Positions 8,343-16,074 of a DNA stretch of 55,439 nucleotides are shown here, piece after piece (the first letter of the stretch is position 1; each line of letters opens with the position of its first letter). The position numbers and the translations under genes are program-made. The notes below the pieces were generated by a model. That model was given only the letters and a program-made list of their open reading frames with translations, ran no database searches and was not told the origin of the DNA. Origin of the DNA: Rhodobacteraceae bacterium LNNU 3342 (GTDB lineage: Bacteria; Pseudomonadota; Alphaproteobacteria; Rhodobacterales; Rhodobacteraceae); assembly GCA_008711135.1 (NCBI GenBank), contig VUAW01000020.1, positions 1 through 55,439 on the forward strand, written 5' to 3'.

Positions 8343-8779
8343 TCACTGTCCTGACCTACGGAACTTTCGACCTGTTTCATGTTGGCCATGTCCGCCTGCT
8401 CCGCCGCTTGTCGCAGTTGGGGGACAGGCTTATCGTGGGATGCTCGACCGACGAGTTCAACGCGATCAAGGGCAAGAAAACGGTCGTCCCGTTCGCGCAG
8501 CGGAAAGAGACGCTTGAGGCTTGCCGCTATGTTACGCGCGTGATCCCGGAGATGACCTGGGAACAAAAGCGCAGCGACATCATACGGGAAGGGGCGGACA
8601 TCTTCGCCATGGGTGACGACTGGGCCGGACATTTCGATGACCTCGCGGATCTGGCGCAGGTCGTCTATCTTCCGAGAACTGAGAACATCTCGACAACAGA
8701 CCTGAAGCGCTTTGCCGCTGCCATTCATAATGAAAAGGTCCAGATGCTGCGTGGCGCGGCAAGTCCTACCCGTTCCTGA
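8339..8779 (+). CDS. TagD-like glycerol-3-phosphate (or phosphocholine) cytidylyltransferase
   Basis: This 146-residue protein belongs to the HxGH nucleotidyltransferase family. It has YGTFDLFHVGHVRLLRRL at residues 6-23 with the HVGH catalytic pair, then GCSTDEFN and a conserved C-terminal RTENISTTDLKR, the RTxGISTT-type signature. Length and signature fit TagD, which joins CTP and glycerol-3-phosphate to give CDP-glycerol. CTP:phosphocholine cytidylyltransferases share the fold, so that substrate remains possible. It starts at ATG 8339 within the ATGA overlap with licD. Together the pair looks like a donor-maker plus transferase for a phospho-alcohol decoration. A short hairpin follows the stop. 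Confidence 0.87.
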   Translation: MITVLTYGTFDLFHVGHVRLLRRLSQLGDRLIVGCSTDEFNAIKGKKTVVPFAQRKETLEACRYVTRVIPEMTWEQKRSDIIREGADIFAMGDDWAGHFDDLADLAQVVYLPRTENISTTDLKRFAAAIHNEKVQMLRGAASPTRS

Positions 8780-8789
8780 TGAACGATCA

Positions 8790-8811
8790 GGGCTGCCGAG
8801 TGGGGCAGCCC
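8790..8811. terminator. hairpin between tagD-like gene and convergent GT2 gene
   Basis: GGGCTGCC (8790-8797) and GGCAGCCC (8804-8811) form a perfect 8-bp stem with a 6-base loop, between two genes that converge. There is no T-run on either side, so termination would be weak or need Rho. Its position suggests a shared bidirectional stop. Confidence 0.5.
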
Positions 8812-8818
8812 GAGTCCC

Positions 8819-9769
8819 TCAACTTGCGGCTTGGACTCCGGTCAGGAGGCCAACCCGCGCCTGTGCTTCATCCCGAATCCCTGCCAGTTCCTCCACTCCA
8901 AGTTCGGTTGCTGAGAGGTTCAGAACCCGCTCCAGCAAGTCCCTCACGCTCTGTCGGATACGCTCGCTCCTGATCTTCTTCTCTGTCTTCAGCAGAAGAA
9001 CGACATCATGTGCAAGAACCTTGCGAAGGAAAATGCCTAGAAACACAGGACCTTCCCGTTCCACCAGATCAAGGCACCGGTTGAGTTCGGTGACGCGCGC
9101 CGCGGTGTTATCCTCTTTCCCCTGACGCTGTGTCAGGGACGAATTGTCGGTGCGGGCCGTCCATAGAACACCCACGTCACTCGACACGGTGAACGAGGCG
9201 CATTTCACGAAAGCCTTCAGCGTCGGATACATGTCCTCATACATGGTGCTGCCGATCGGCAGCATCTGCTGGAACGCGAAGTCGCGCCTGTAGATCTTGT
9301 TCCAGAGAATGGTGCCGAAAACCACCTCAGGACATTCGGCAAGGGTCACTGAGCGGCGGTCCAGATCATGTCCCTGGTTGAGGATCGTCTTGACGGGCAA
9401 ACCCTCCTTCACCCGGCGGAAGCCGAAGGTGACGAAGTCGTCGCTCCCTTCTCTCAACACGTCGTAGGCCTTTGTATAGCCGCCGGGTACAACGGCATCA
9501 TCGCCATCAAGGAAGCCGATGAATGCCCCGCCTGCTTGCGCCAAGCCGATGTTCCTAGCTTCCCCCGGTCCAACACGGTCAGTCGTGATCATCGAGAACC
9601 GGCTGTCCGCGTGCACGAAGGACCGTATGATGTTGGAAGATCCGTCGGTTGAACCGTCGTCGACGATGATGAATTCCGCACTAGGAATGTCCAGTCTCGC
9701 GAGGCTTCCAAGACAGCTTTCAAGATACTGCTCGGTGTTGAATACCGGAACCACCACACTCAATGACAT
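8819..9769 (-). CDS. family 2 (GT-A) glycosyltransferase
   Basis: This 316-residue protein opens with LSVVVPVFNTEQYLESCLGSL and has IIVDDGSTDGS at about 35-45 and the metal-binding GFLDGDDAVVPGGY at about 85-98. These are the hallmarks of inverting GT2 enzymes that use nucleotide sugars in polysaccharide or glycan assembly. The C-terminal third is typical of LPS/capsule GT2 proteins (EVVFGTILWNKIYRRDF). No membrane segment is visible, so it is likely cytoplasmic. I chose ATG 9769 with AGGAAG upstream over an in-frame TTG one codon earlier. It converges on the LicD/TagD pair, and all three may serve one surface glycan. Donor and acceptor sugars cannot be inferred. Confidence 0.85.
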   Translation of the reverse strand: MSLSVVVPVFNTEQYLESCLGSLARLDIPSAEFIIVDDGSTDGSSNIIRSFVHADSRFSMITTDRVGPGEARNIGLAQAGGAFIGFLDGDDAVVPGGYTKAYDVLREGSDDFVTFGFRRVKEGLPVKTILNQGHDLDRRSVTLAECPEVVFGTILWNKIYRRDFAFQQMLPIGSTMYEDMYPTLKAFVKCASFTVSSDVGVLWTARTDNSSLTQRQGKEDNTAARVTELNRCLDLVEREGPVFLGIFLRKVLAHDVVLLLKTEKKIRSERIRQSVRDLLERVLNLSATELGVEELAGIRDEAQARVGLLTGVQAAS

Positions 9770-10127
9770 CAAAGACTTCCTGAAACATAAAAGCCTATTC
9801 TATCAGCCGCCGAAGGCCTGTCCATCACCCCTTGCCGGGCTGATGCCAGTTTTTCTTATAACTACGGCAGCGGGCGCGTGCGGAAGTCCAAAGCTGCAGT
9901 TGCGTTAGAGCGGTGGGAAAATCATGCAGACTCGCCCTGAGCAATCACCTGCATAAGCGCTCGCCTGCCCGCCAGAACATCGCTGCGCCGCAATTGGCAG
10001 GGGCAGTACCCGCGACACGCGTGCGCGGCCCACGCCTTCAACACTATGCAAGGCAGACGAAGCGATCAGGATGACAAGCTGGTGGGCCAGCCGCGCCCCC
10101 GACAGCCAGCAACCACCAACCGTTGGT
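9770..10127. other. intergenic region, nothing recognised
   Basis: This 358-base gap lies between the GT2 start and the end of the Tad operon. No gene-like frame with a plausible start is present. ACCAACCGTTGGTT near 10115-10130, overlapping the end of the last Tad gene, forms only a 5-6 bp stem and is a poor terminator candidate. Confidence 0.4.
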
Positions 10128-10391
10128 TTAGACCCCGGGCTCAGGACCAGAGGGCAGGTTCACGCCCTGTCCAGTTTGGGCCTGATACCGGCGGATCACC
10201 TCGGCCGCTCGGGTCCCAGAGCCGCCAGGGTTCGCCCCCCATCCTGCACCGGTAGCGACCGTCTGGCTGCTCAGGTTTGCGCGCTGTGCAGATCCTGCAG
10301 CGGGCCAGATGCCATCTGAATGAGACATCGGGTCCCCGCAGCCCGCAAGAAGCACCACGGGAACAAGGAGCAGCAGCTTACTTAAGCGCAT
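10128..10391 (-). CDS. short CpaD-like pilus lipoprotein
   Basis: This 87-residue protein has a lipoprotein signal: MRLSKLLLLVPVVLLAGC, with the lipobox LLAGC placing the lipidated Cys at residue 18. The mature part has GSAQRANLSSQTV and then RAAEVIRRYQ, which resembles the segment of CpaD/RcpB-type Tad lipoproteins that reads like GNAVRQNIAAQ...R....ERY. It is much shorter than full CpaD (about 200 residues). The start at 10391 lies inside the last codons of cpaC (which ends at 10378), so the genes overlap by 14 bases and are likely cotranslated. The product probably sits in the outer membrane and helps the secretin. The family call is tentative because of its size. Confidence 0.65.
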   Translation of the reverse strand: MRLSKLLLLVPVVLLAGCGDPMSHSDGIWPAAGSAQRANLSSQTVATGAGWGANPGGSGTRAAEVIRRYQAQTGQGVNLPSGPEPGV

Positions 10392-11808
10392 GTGCCTGCC
10401 CTTGGCCGCTGGTGCTGCCGTCGATGATATGCCCGAAAGGCCCGTCAATCGCGCGCCTGCGCAGGCGACGTTCAAGCTCGCCTCTCGTGATCTCCTGAGT
10501 GCCCATCAGGAAGAACTCTTGCTCTGTCGTCAGGATTGAGCTTTCAAGCGGCGTCGCGAGTCGCTGGGACGAACCACCCGGCCTGCCAAGATGCGGCGTG
10601 ACGATGATCACGAGGTCGGTCTCTTCCTTCTGCCAAGAGGCGGAGCGGAACAGCGTCCCCAGCACCGGCAGGTTCCCCAGCCACGGCACTTGGGCCTGCC
10701 GTCGCGCGTTGTTGCGCTGGAGCAGTCCGGCGATGGCAAAGCTCTGACCCGCGCGCAGTTCGATGGTGGTGCTGGCGCGGCGGGTCGAGAAGCTCGGAAG
10801 TTCGATTGTTCCTGTGTTATAGGTATTGCTCAGGTCAAGCTGGCTGACCTCAGGCTGAAGCGTTAGGTTGATCAACCCATTACCAAGAACCACGGGCGTG
10901 AAGCTCAGCCGGACGCCGAACTCCTTGTATTCCACGGTCACTTGATCCCCGTCCTGCGCCACCGGGATCGGCACCTCGCCACCAGCCAGAAAGCTTGCTG
11001 TTTCGCCCGAAAGCGCGGCGAGTGTCGGTTCAGCCAAGTTGCGAACCAGCCCCCGTTCCTCCAGCGCCTCGATCAGGAGGGAGACAGAGACGCCGTCTTC
11101 GACCATCGTGGCAAGGAAACTGCCAAATGGCACCGGCGCCGCGATCCGCCCGCTACCCAGACCCAGCGCCGCGCCGGAATTGTCCCGCGCCCTGACGCCG
11201 ATCCCAAGCGCCCGTCCGGCATCGCGCGAGGCCTCGATCATGCGCACTTCCAAGAAGACCTGCTGTGGATCCGTGACCTGAAGCGCATTGATCACTTGGT
11301 CCGAGCCGTATTGCCCTGCAACCTCAAGCACCCGTTCCAAGGTGACAGCGTCGGGCACTGTACCTGACAGCCGCAGCCTCCCATTGACCGACTGCACGCG
11401 TACTGTGCCCCCCGGCGCGACCCCGCGCAGTGCCGCGGCCAGATCGCCGGTGTCGACGGTCACTTCCAGATCCACAAGGCCCACGGGATAATCGCCGCCG
11501 GAGAATATCTGGAGATTGGTGCGCCCAAGGCTTTGCCCCAGGATGTAGAACGAGCGCGGGGAAATGACGACGACATCGGCGATGGCCGGATTCCCGATCA
11601 CCAGCTGATCGATGTCCTGCGTGGTGGTGAAGACCTGTGACTTGCCGACAGAAACCTGCACCTGTTCTGCATGCCGGTTGCTGAGCGTGAGCCCGATGCT
11701 TCCCTGGGCCAAGACCGCCGTGGCCGGCGCCATGGCCAGCAGGAACAGCGCGACCAACATGCGCGGCAGAACCCCGAAGCGGGGCAGGGGGCTAGCCAGA
11801 GGAAACAT
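10378..11808 (-). CDS. cpaC: Flp/Tad pilus secretin CpaC (RcpA)
   Basis: This 476-residue outer-membrane secretin forms the channel for the Flp pilus. A signal peptide ends near AMAPATAVLAQ (about residue 35). It is followed by the N-terminal pilus/secretin domain (VGKSQVFTTTQDIDQLVIGNPAIADVVVISPRSFYILGQSLGRTNLQIF) and a BON-like segment (VQSVNGRLRLSGTVPDAVTLERVLEVA). The secretin core runs from about 185 to 420, with VFLEVRMIEASRD, LAEPTLAALSGETASFLAGGEVPIP and the closing VPWLGNLPVLGTLFRS....KEETDLVIIVTPHL. Length is normal for the family. It starts at ATG 11808, overlapping the TPR lipoprotein by 17 bases. In most Tad loci cpaC lies between cpaB and cpaE; here it is near the end. Confidence 0.93.
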   Translation of the reverse strand: MFPLASPLPRFGVLPRMLVALFLLAMAPATAVLAQGSIGLTLSNRHAEQVQVSVGKSQVFTTTQDIDQLVIGNPAIADVVVISPRSFYILGQSLGRTNLQIFSGGDYPVGLVDLEVTVDTGDLAAALRGVAPGGTVRVQSVNGRLRLSGTVPDAVTLERVLEVAGQYGSDQVINALQVTDPQQVFLEVRMIEASRDAGRALGIGVRARDNSGAALGLGSGRIAAPVPFGSFLATMVEDGVSVSLLIEALEERGLVRNLAEPTLAALSGETASFLAGGEVPIPVAQDGDQVTVEYKEFGVRLSFTPVVLGNGLINLTLQPEVSQLDLSNTYNTGTIELPSFSTRRASTTIELRAGQSFAIAGLLQRNNARRQAQVPWLGNLPVLGTLFRSASWQKEETDLVIIVTPHLGRPGGSSQRLATPLESSILTTEQEFFLMGTQEITRGELERRLRRRAIDGPFGHIIDGSTSGQGQAHALK

Positions 11809-12301
11809 CGCGAAGGATCCTAAGATTTGTCTCGATCACCGGGTGGCCGGGCTGCAGCGTGCGGGCCTGCGCAAGGCTGACCGAGGCTCGGCCATACTCG
11901 CCCCGGAGGATATACGAGAAGCCGACGTTGTTGTGATAGGCAAAGGTCTCGCCGCCGATCGTGCGGCAAGTGCTGTAGGTGCGGTCAGACAGGTCGAAGC
12001 GGTGAAGCCAGTCGTATGACGCTGCGAGTCCGAGGCAGGCTTCCATGTCATTCGGCGCCGCGTCCAGTGCCATCTGGAAATAGCGGGCGGCATAGCCAAA
12101 GTTGCCGGCCTCGAAACTGGTCTTGGCGGTCGCAAGTTCGGTCCCTGCTGGAACGCCCGGAACGTTCGTGGGAATCTCGTTTCGCGGCCCCGTGACGCCG
12201 CCCGGGCTGCAGGCAGCGATTGTCGCAATCGTCAGGCCGACAAAAAGTGTCCGACCCCGTGATAAGATGGACCCGGTCCACAGCCGAAGTGCTACTGCCA
12301 T
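11792..12301 (-). CDS. tadD: TPR lipoprotein, TadD-like
   Basis: This 169-residue protein has a lipoprotein signal (FVGLTIATIAACS, lipidated Cys about residue 32) followed by tetratricopeptide repeats: AKTSFEAGNFGYAARYFQMALDAAPNDMEACLGLAASYDWLHRFDLSDR, then FAYHNNVGFSYILRGEYGRASVSLAQARTLQPGHP. TadD lipoproteins help assemble or localise the secretin. I start it at ATG 12301 with AAGGA five bases upstream; the frame is open further but without a good start. It overlaps cpaC and likely shares its transcript. Its place directly before the secretin fits a pilotin role. It is shorter than many TadD proteins (about 230-270 residues). Confidence 0.75.
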   Translation of the reverse strand: MAVALRLWTGSILSRGRTLFVGLTIATIAACSPGGVTGPRNEIPTNVPGVPAGTELATAKTSFEAGNFGYAARYFQMALDAAPNDMEACLGLAASYDWLHRFDLSDRTYSTCRTIGGETFAYHNNVGFSYILRGEYGRASVSLAQARTLQPGHPVIETNLRILRDVSSG

Positions 12302-12749
12302 GATATCCTTGCCCCTCTTCCTGCCAGCGCAACCGTCGCCTGCCGCAGCACAAAGCCGCCGCGGAGCCGGCTGCTCAAGGGGCATAGCGGCGTTCTGCAG
12401 CCTGTGTCCGCCTGCGGATGGATGATTTTGCGACCGATTGCCTGTATTCCCGAAACTCACTGCGTCTTGTTAACTCTGCCCGAGCCTTGATCTTCTTTGA
12501 CCGTCCCGCCGGTCCTTCTTCCGAATGCCGGTGATCCATTTTCCGACAGTCCGCTCCCTTTCGCGCTGACTTGAACAGCCGGATCGAGGCGCGGACACCT
12601 TGGCAGCGGGTGAGGTCGCTGACCATGCAATCTAGGCGAACAGCCTGTTGTTGTCGATACTGCTCAGACGTGCACGGGAACCAGTTTCTGCAGTGCCGCA
12701 GAAACCCGCCGAGCCGGTCGAACATCAACCGGAAGCATCAGGTTGGACC
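12302..12749. other. intergenic region inside the Tad locus
   Basis: A 448-base non-coding gap separates the TadG-like gene from tadD. It contains degenerate frames only. The tadD-cpaC-lipoprotein group therefore probably has its own promoter here rather than depending wholly on the flp transcript. I could not settle on a -35/-10 pair. Confidence 0.4.
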
Positions 12750-14057
12750 CTATTCGACAATGCTTACCAAGACGTTCGTTTCGATTTCGCGGACGTTGTT
12801 GGTGTGGCAACTGGACCGGAGGGTCGAGTGGCCAGTGAATTCGACAGTGTAGCCGATGATCTGCGTGCAGCCGTTCGTGGTGGTGGAGTTGCCGGTAAAC
12901 CGAATCTTGGCCGTCGGGGCATAGATCGCGCCCTGCGTTGTCGAGCCCGAGTTGCCCAGGATCTGGTGCGTGAGGCCCGTCTGCTTCCTGCTGCCGAAGA
13001 AAAGGATGCCCGCGTAGGGGCCGCTGGTCGGGGCCCGCATGTTGAAGTTGCCATTGCCGCTGAGGCTGAGCTTCGCACCGTTGGCGAGGAAGAATGTAAC
13101 CCCGTCGGCTGTCATGGATGCCTCGTCCAGCGAGACATCGCCGTTGGCGTTCAGGGACAGCTCGCCGCCGTCAATGATGTACAGTCCGGGCTCGAAGGTC
13201 GCGTGGTGCTTGATGTCCAGGCCGCCGCAGATCCGCAGCGCCTGCACGCCGCTGGAATGAGTGAAGTTCGGTCGGAATACTGTGGTTCCTTGCTTGCTGG
13301 TCTCCGTCATGCAGGCGCCTTCGATTGCAGGTTCGGGCACATCGGCATAAGGGTCGCGAACAATCGGGGCGAGCTGTTGGGCAGCGCTGCAGTTCCGCAT
13401 GTTGAGGCCGGTGCTGGTAACTGCCCCGCCGACCGTCCTCACGCAGCCGACGGTAAGCTTGGCCGCAGAGTTCTGCATGTAAAACGCATCGCTGGCGTTC
13501 GAATTCGACACAAGGTCGCAGTTCTCGATTGAAACGTAGGTAGAGCCGGTGACCGTGACCGCCTGCGAAGCTGTCGGCGCAAGGGCTAGCACACAGGCCT
13601 TCGAACTGGAACGTGTCACGTTGGCAACTGCACGCGCCCTGATCTCTACCGGTTCATCGACGAAGATGGCAGAGAAGTACCTGACCTGCGACTTGATAAG
13701 CTGGACCTCCACGCTGTTCAGGTTGCCTTGGTATGCGCCGCTGATCGGCGGGAAATGGGCTCGGAAGTTCGTCTCGGTCGCTGCATACCCCGACTGGGTG
13801 GCTGCGTTGCGTGCAGCGGCTGACACCCCTGCCTGTCCATCGCCCGCACGCACGCGGATCGCACCGGCATGGGCTGCTAGGTCGGCGGCCTGCTGCATGT
13901 TCCGCTGCAGCAGGTAGTGATAGCCGGCTTCCGCCCCAAGCCCCATCCCGGCCGCCACCACTGGCATGGCCAAGGCCGCCACGATCGCTGTAGCACCGCT
14001 GCTATCGCTGAAGGCTTCTCTCAGGCGGCGAAGGCTTATCAGTCTCAGGTTGTTCAT
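12750..14057 (-). CDS. TadG-like pilus assembly protein with long surface domain
   Basis: This 435-residue protein has the TadG/TadE-type N terminus: SSGATAIVAALAMPVVAAGMGLGAEAGYHYLLQRNMQQAADLAAHAGAI, a single membrane anchor (about residues 18-42) followed by the helix typical of these pseudopilin-like proteins. The remaining ~300 residues lack a von Willebrand A MIDAS motif, found in many TadG proteins. Instead they carry serial short beta-like turns rich in Asn/Gly/Ser/Thr (VTVTGSTYVSIENCDLVSNS, then LSLSGNGNFNMRAP and IYAPTAKIRFTGNST), resembling a right-handed beta-helix, with several Cys. GGAGGACGCGGA precedes ATG 14057. It follows tadC after 16 bases. The protein is probably periplasmic or surface exposed, at the pilus base or in adhesion. 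Confidence 0.75.
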   Translation of the reverse strand: MNNLRLISLRRLREAFSDSSGATAIVAALAMPVVAAGMGLGAEAGYHYLLQRNMQQAADLAAHAGAIRVRAGDGQAGVSAAARNAATQSGYAATETNFRAHFPPISGAYQGNLNSVEVQLIKSQVRYFSAIFVDEPVEIRARAVANVTRSSSKACVLALAPTASQAVTVTGSTYVSIENCDLVSNSNASDAFYMQNSAAKLTVGCVRTVGGAVTSTGLNMRNCSAAQQLAPIVRDPYADVPEPAIEGACMTETSKQGTTVFRPNFTHSSGVQALRICGGLDIKHHATFEPGLYIIDGGELSLNANGDVSLDEASMTADGVTFFLANGAKLSLSGNGNFNMRAPTSGPYAGILFFGSRKQTGLTHQILGNSGSTTQGAIYAPTAKIRFTGNSTTTNGCTQIIGYTVEFTGHSTLRSSCHTNNVREIETNVLVSIVE

Positions 14058-14073
14058 TCCGCGTCCTCCGCCT

Positions 14074-15039
14074 TCACTCGTTCAGGATCTGGATCACGGC
14101 CGGGGTGATGATGACCGCGAAAAGGACTGGCAAGAAAAACAGGATCATCGGTACCGTGAGCTTTGGCGCGAGCGCGGCGGCCTTCTTTTCGGCCAAGCTC
14201 ATCCGCATGTCCCGATTTTCCTGCGCCAGCACCCGCAAGGCGTTCCCCAGCGAGGTCCCGTACTGCTCGGACTGCATCAGGCCCGACACAACCGACTTCA
14301 CACCCTCCAGATCCGTGCGCCGCCCAAGATTTTCGTACGCAGTGCGGCGGTCGGGCAAAAAGGACAGCTCCGCCGTCGTCAGGGCCAGTTCTTCGGCCAG
14401 TTCCTTGGACTGGCTTCTGATTTCGTCGGCAACCTTGCGGAAGGCATGTTCAATGCTCATGCCGGATTCGACGCAAATCAGCAGCAGGTCAAGCGCGTTC
14501 GGCCATGCACGGATGACCGACTTCTGCCGCTTGGCGATCCGGTTCTTCACATAGACGGCGGGCAGGTAGAACCCGAGTCCTGCAAAGCCAACCGACATGC
14601 CCCACTTCAGCAGGACGTGAATGTCTGGCTTGATAACGACGAAGATATAGAACGCGCTGAAGCCGAGCACGGTCAACGGCATCAGCACCCGCATCGCCAG
14701 AAAAGTGATGACCGGGGCTCGCCCGCGAAAACCCGCCCTTAGCAACATCTGCTGCGTCGCGCCATCCTCCAGATGACGCGCGAGGTTGAGACGCTGGACG
14801 ATTGCCGCGTAGACCCGCCGCGGCTCGCTGGTCAGGAGCGAGCGCTTGGGGCTCTCGCTTGGGCGGACAAGGCCGCTCATCCGGTTCCGCTGCCATGCCA
14901 GGACCAACTGGCGCATCCTCGCGCCAAGCACGTCCGGCGAAAGATAGGGCCAAGCCAGCCCGATCGTCGCGCAGAATACCGCGAGCCCGGTCGTGAACAT
15001 TACAAGGGCAGAGCGGTGGCTCTGGATAATATCGAACAT
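14074..15039 (-). CDS. tadC: Tad inner-membrane platform protein TadC
   Basis: This 321-residue protein belongs to the type II secretion F (GspF) domain family. The conserved core is NALDLLLICVESGMSIEHAFRKVADE at about 180-206, followed by LTTAELSFLPDRRTAYENLGRRTDLEGVKSVVSGLMQSEQYGTSLGNALRVLAQE. Hydrophobic segments lie at about 10-30 and 110-155, and at the C terminus (TVPMILFFLPVLFAVIITPAVIQIL). TadB and TadC form the inner-membrane platform through which the CpaF motor works. It starts at ATG 15039, 12 bases after tadB. All expected parts are present. Confidence 0.92.
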   Translation of the reverse strand: MFDIIQSHRSALVMFTTGLAVFCATIGLAWPYLSPDVLGARMRQLVLAWQRNRMSGLVRPSESPKRSLLTSEPRRVYAAIVQRLNLARHLEDGATQQMLLRAGFRGRAPVITFLAMRVLMPLTVLGFSAFYIFVVIKPDIHVLLKWGMSVGFAGLGFYLPAVYVKNRIAKRQKSVIRAWPNALDLLLICVESGMSIEHAFRKVADEIRSQSKELAEELALTTAELSFLPDRRTAYENLGRRTDLEGVKSVVSGLMQSEQYGTSLGNALRVLAQENRDMRMSLAEKKAAALAPKLTVPMILFFLPVLFAVIITPAVIQILNE

Positions 15040-15051
15040 CGCGTCGCCCTG

Positions 15052-16074
15052 TCAGAAGTCAAAGTTGATCATGGCGCGCATGACGATGATCCCTATCCCC
15101 ATCCAGATCGCGCTGATTGCCAGAACCACATGTCCCCCTGTCGTCGTGAACAGCAGCGAGATATACTGCGGGCTGGTCAGGTAGAGCAGCCCCGCCACCG
15201 CCGGGGGAAGGGACCCGATGATGCCGGCGGACGCCTTTGCCTCGGCGCTGAAGGCCTTGATCTTGGCACGCATCTTCTTACGTTCGCGCAGCACGTTCGA
15301 CAGGTTCGCCAGCGCTTCGGTCAGGTTGCCGCCAGACTGGCTCTGGATCGCGATGACGGTAGCAAGGAAGTTCGTTTCAGGCAGGGGCACCCGGTCGGTG
15401 AGGCGCATCATCGCGTCCTGCACCGGCACGCCCAGCGTCTGGTCGTCCACAATCATCTTGAACTCGCTCCGAACCGGTTCCTGCCCCTCGGCGGCAATGA
15501 CCCGAAGACAGTCCCCCAGCGGCAGGCCCGACCGCACCCCTCGCACGATCACATCGACGGAGTTGGGAAACTCGTCGCCGAAGGCCATGAAGCGGCGGCT
15601 CCTTTTGAAACCGACATAGAGGTGTGGCAACACCGTCCCCATCATCATGCCAACTATGCCTGCCACTAAGGGATTGAGCGCGATCACGAAGGCCATCAGC
15701 ACGTAGGCAATCAACCCCACGGTCACGCAGATGCTTAGGTAGGTCGCCTTGGTCCACCCCAAGCCGCTTTGCCGCAGCCGCACGGTGAGAGAGGGGCTGG
15801 AGCGGGCCTTCGCCTTTTCCTTCTGCTTCGCCTCGATCTCCTTCAGCGTGTCCTCGATGGACCGCTTCCGAGATTTTCCTGCGACGCCCGGTTGGCTGGC
15901 CGTTCCCGCGCGTTCGCCTGCAACCAGGCGAAGGCGGTTTTTCACCCGCGCCTCGTACCTGATCCGCGGCTCCAGGAACGCGTAAAGCAAGCCGCCCACG
16001 CTCAGGGCGACAAGCAGGAACGTCAGGAGGGAGTTGCTTGCAAGGGACATCACGGATCCGGGGTCAGGGTTCAA
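15052..16074 (-). CDS. tadB: Tad inner-membrane platform protein TadB
   Basis: This 340-residue GspF-domain protein is the partner of TadC. It has an N-terminal membrane segment (LLTFLLVALSVGGLLYAFLEP), a charged linker (EDTLKEIEAKQKEKAKAR), further hydrophobic spans, then the conserved FPNSVDVIVRGVRSGLPLGDCLRVIAAEG and LPETNFLATVIAIQSQSGGNLTEALANLSNVLRERKK. Two starts are possible: TTG at 16074, directly abutting the cpaF stop, or ATG at 16050 (MSLASNSLLT), which gives the more usual TadB opening. Neither has a strong ribosome-binding site, and I slightly favour 16050. It lies in a tight run with cpaF and tadC. Confidence 0.92.
   Translation of the reverse strand: MNPDPGSVMSLASNSLLTFLLVALSVGGLLYAFLEPRIRYEARVKNRLRLVAGERAGTASQPGVAGKSRKRSIEDTLKEIEAKQKEKAKARSSPSLTVRLRQSGLGWTKATYLSICVTVGLIAYVLMAFVIALNPLVAGIVGMMMGTVLPHLYVGFKRSRRFMAFGDEFPNSVDVIVRGVRSGLPLGDCLRVIAAEGQEPVRSEFKMIVDDQTLGVPVQDAMMRLTDRVPLPETNFLATVIAIQSQSGGNLTEALANLSNVLRERKKMRAKIKAFSAEAKASAGIIGSLPPAVAGLLYLTSPQYISLLFTTTGGHVVLAISAIWMGIGIIVMRAMINFDF

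Noticed and set aside
10115-10130. ACCAACCGTTGGTT palindrome as a Tad operon terminator
   Set aside because: The stem is only 5-6 bp with no T-run; too weak to call.
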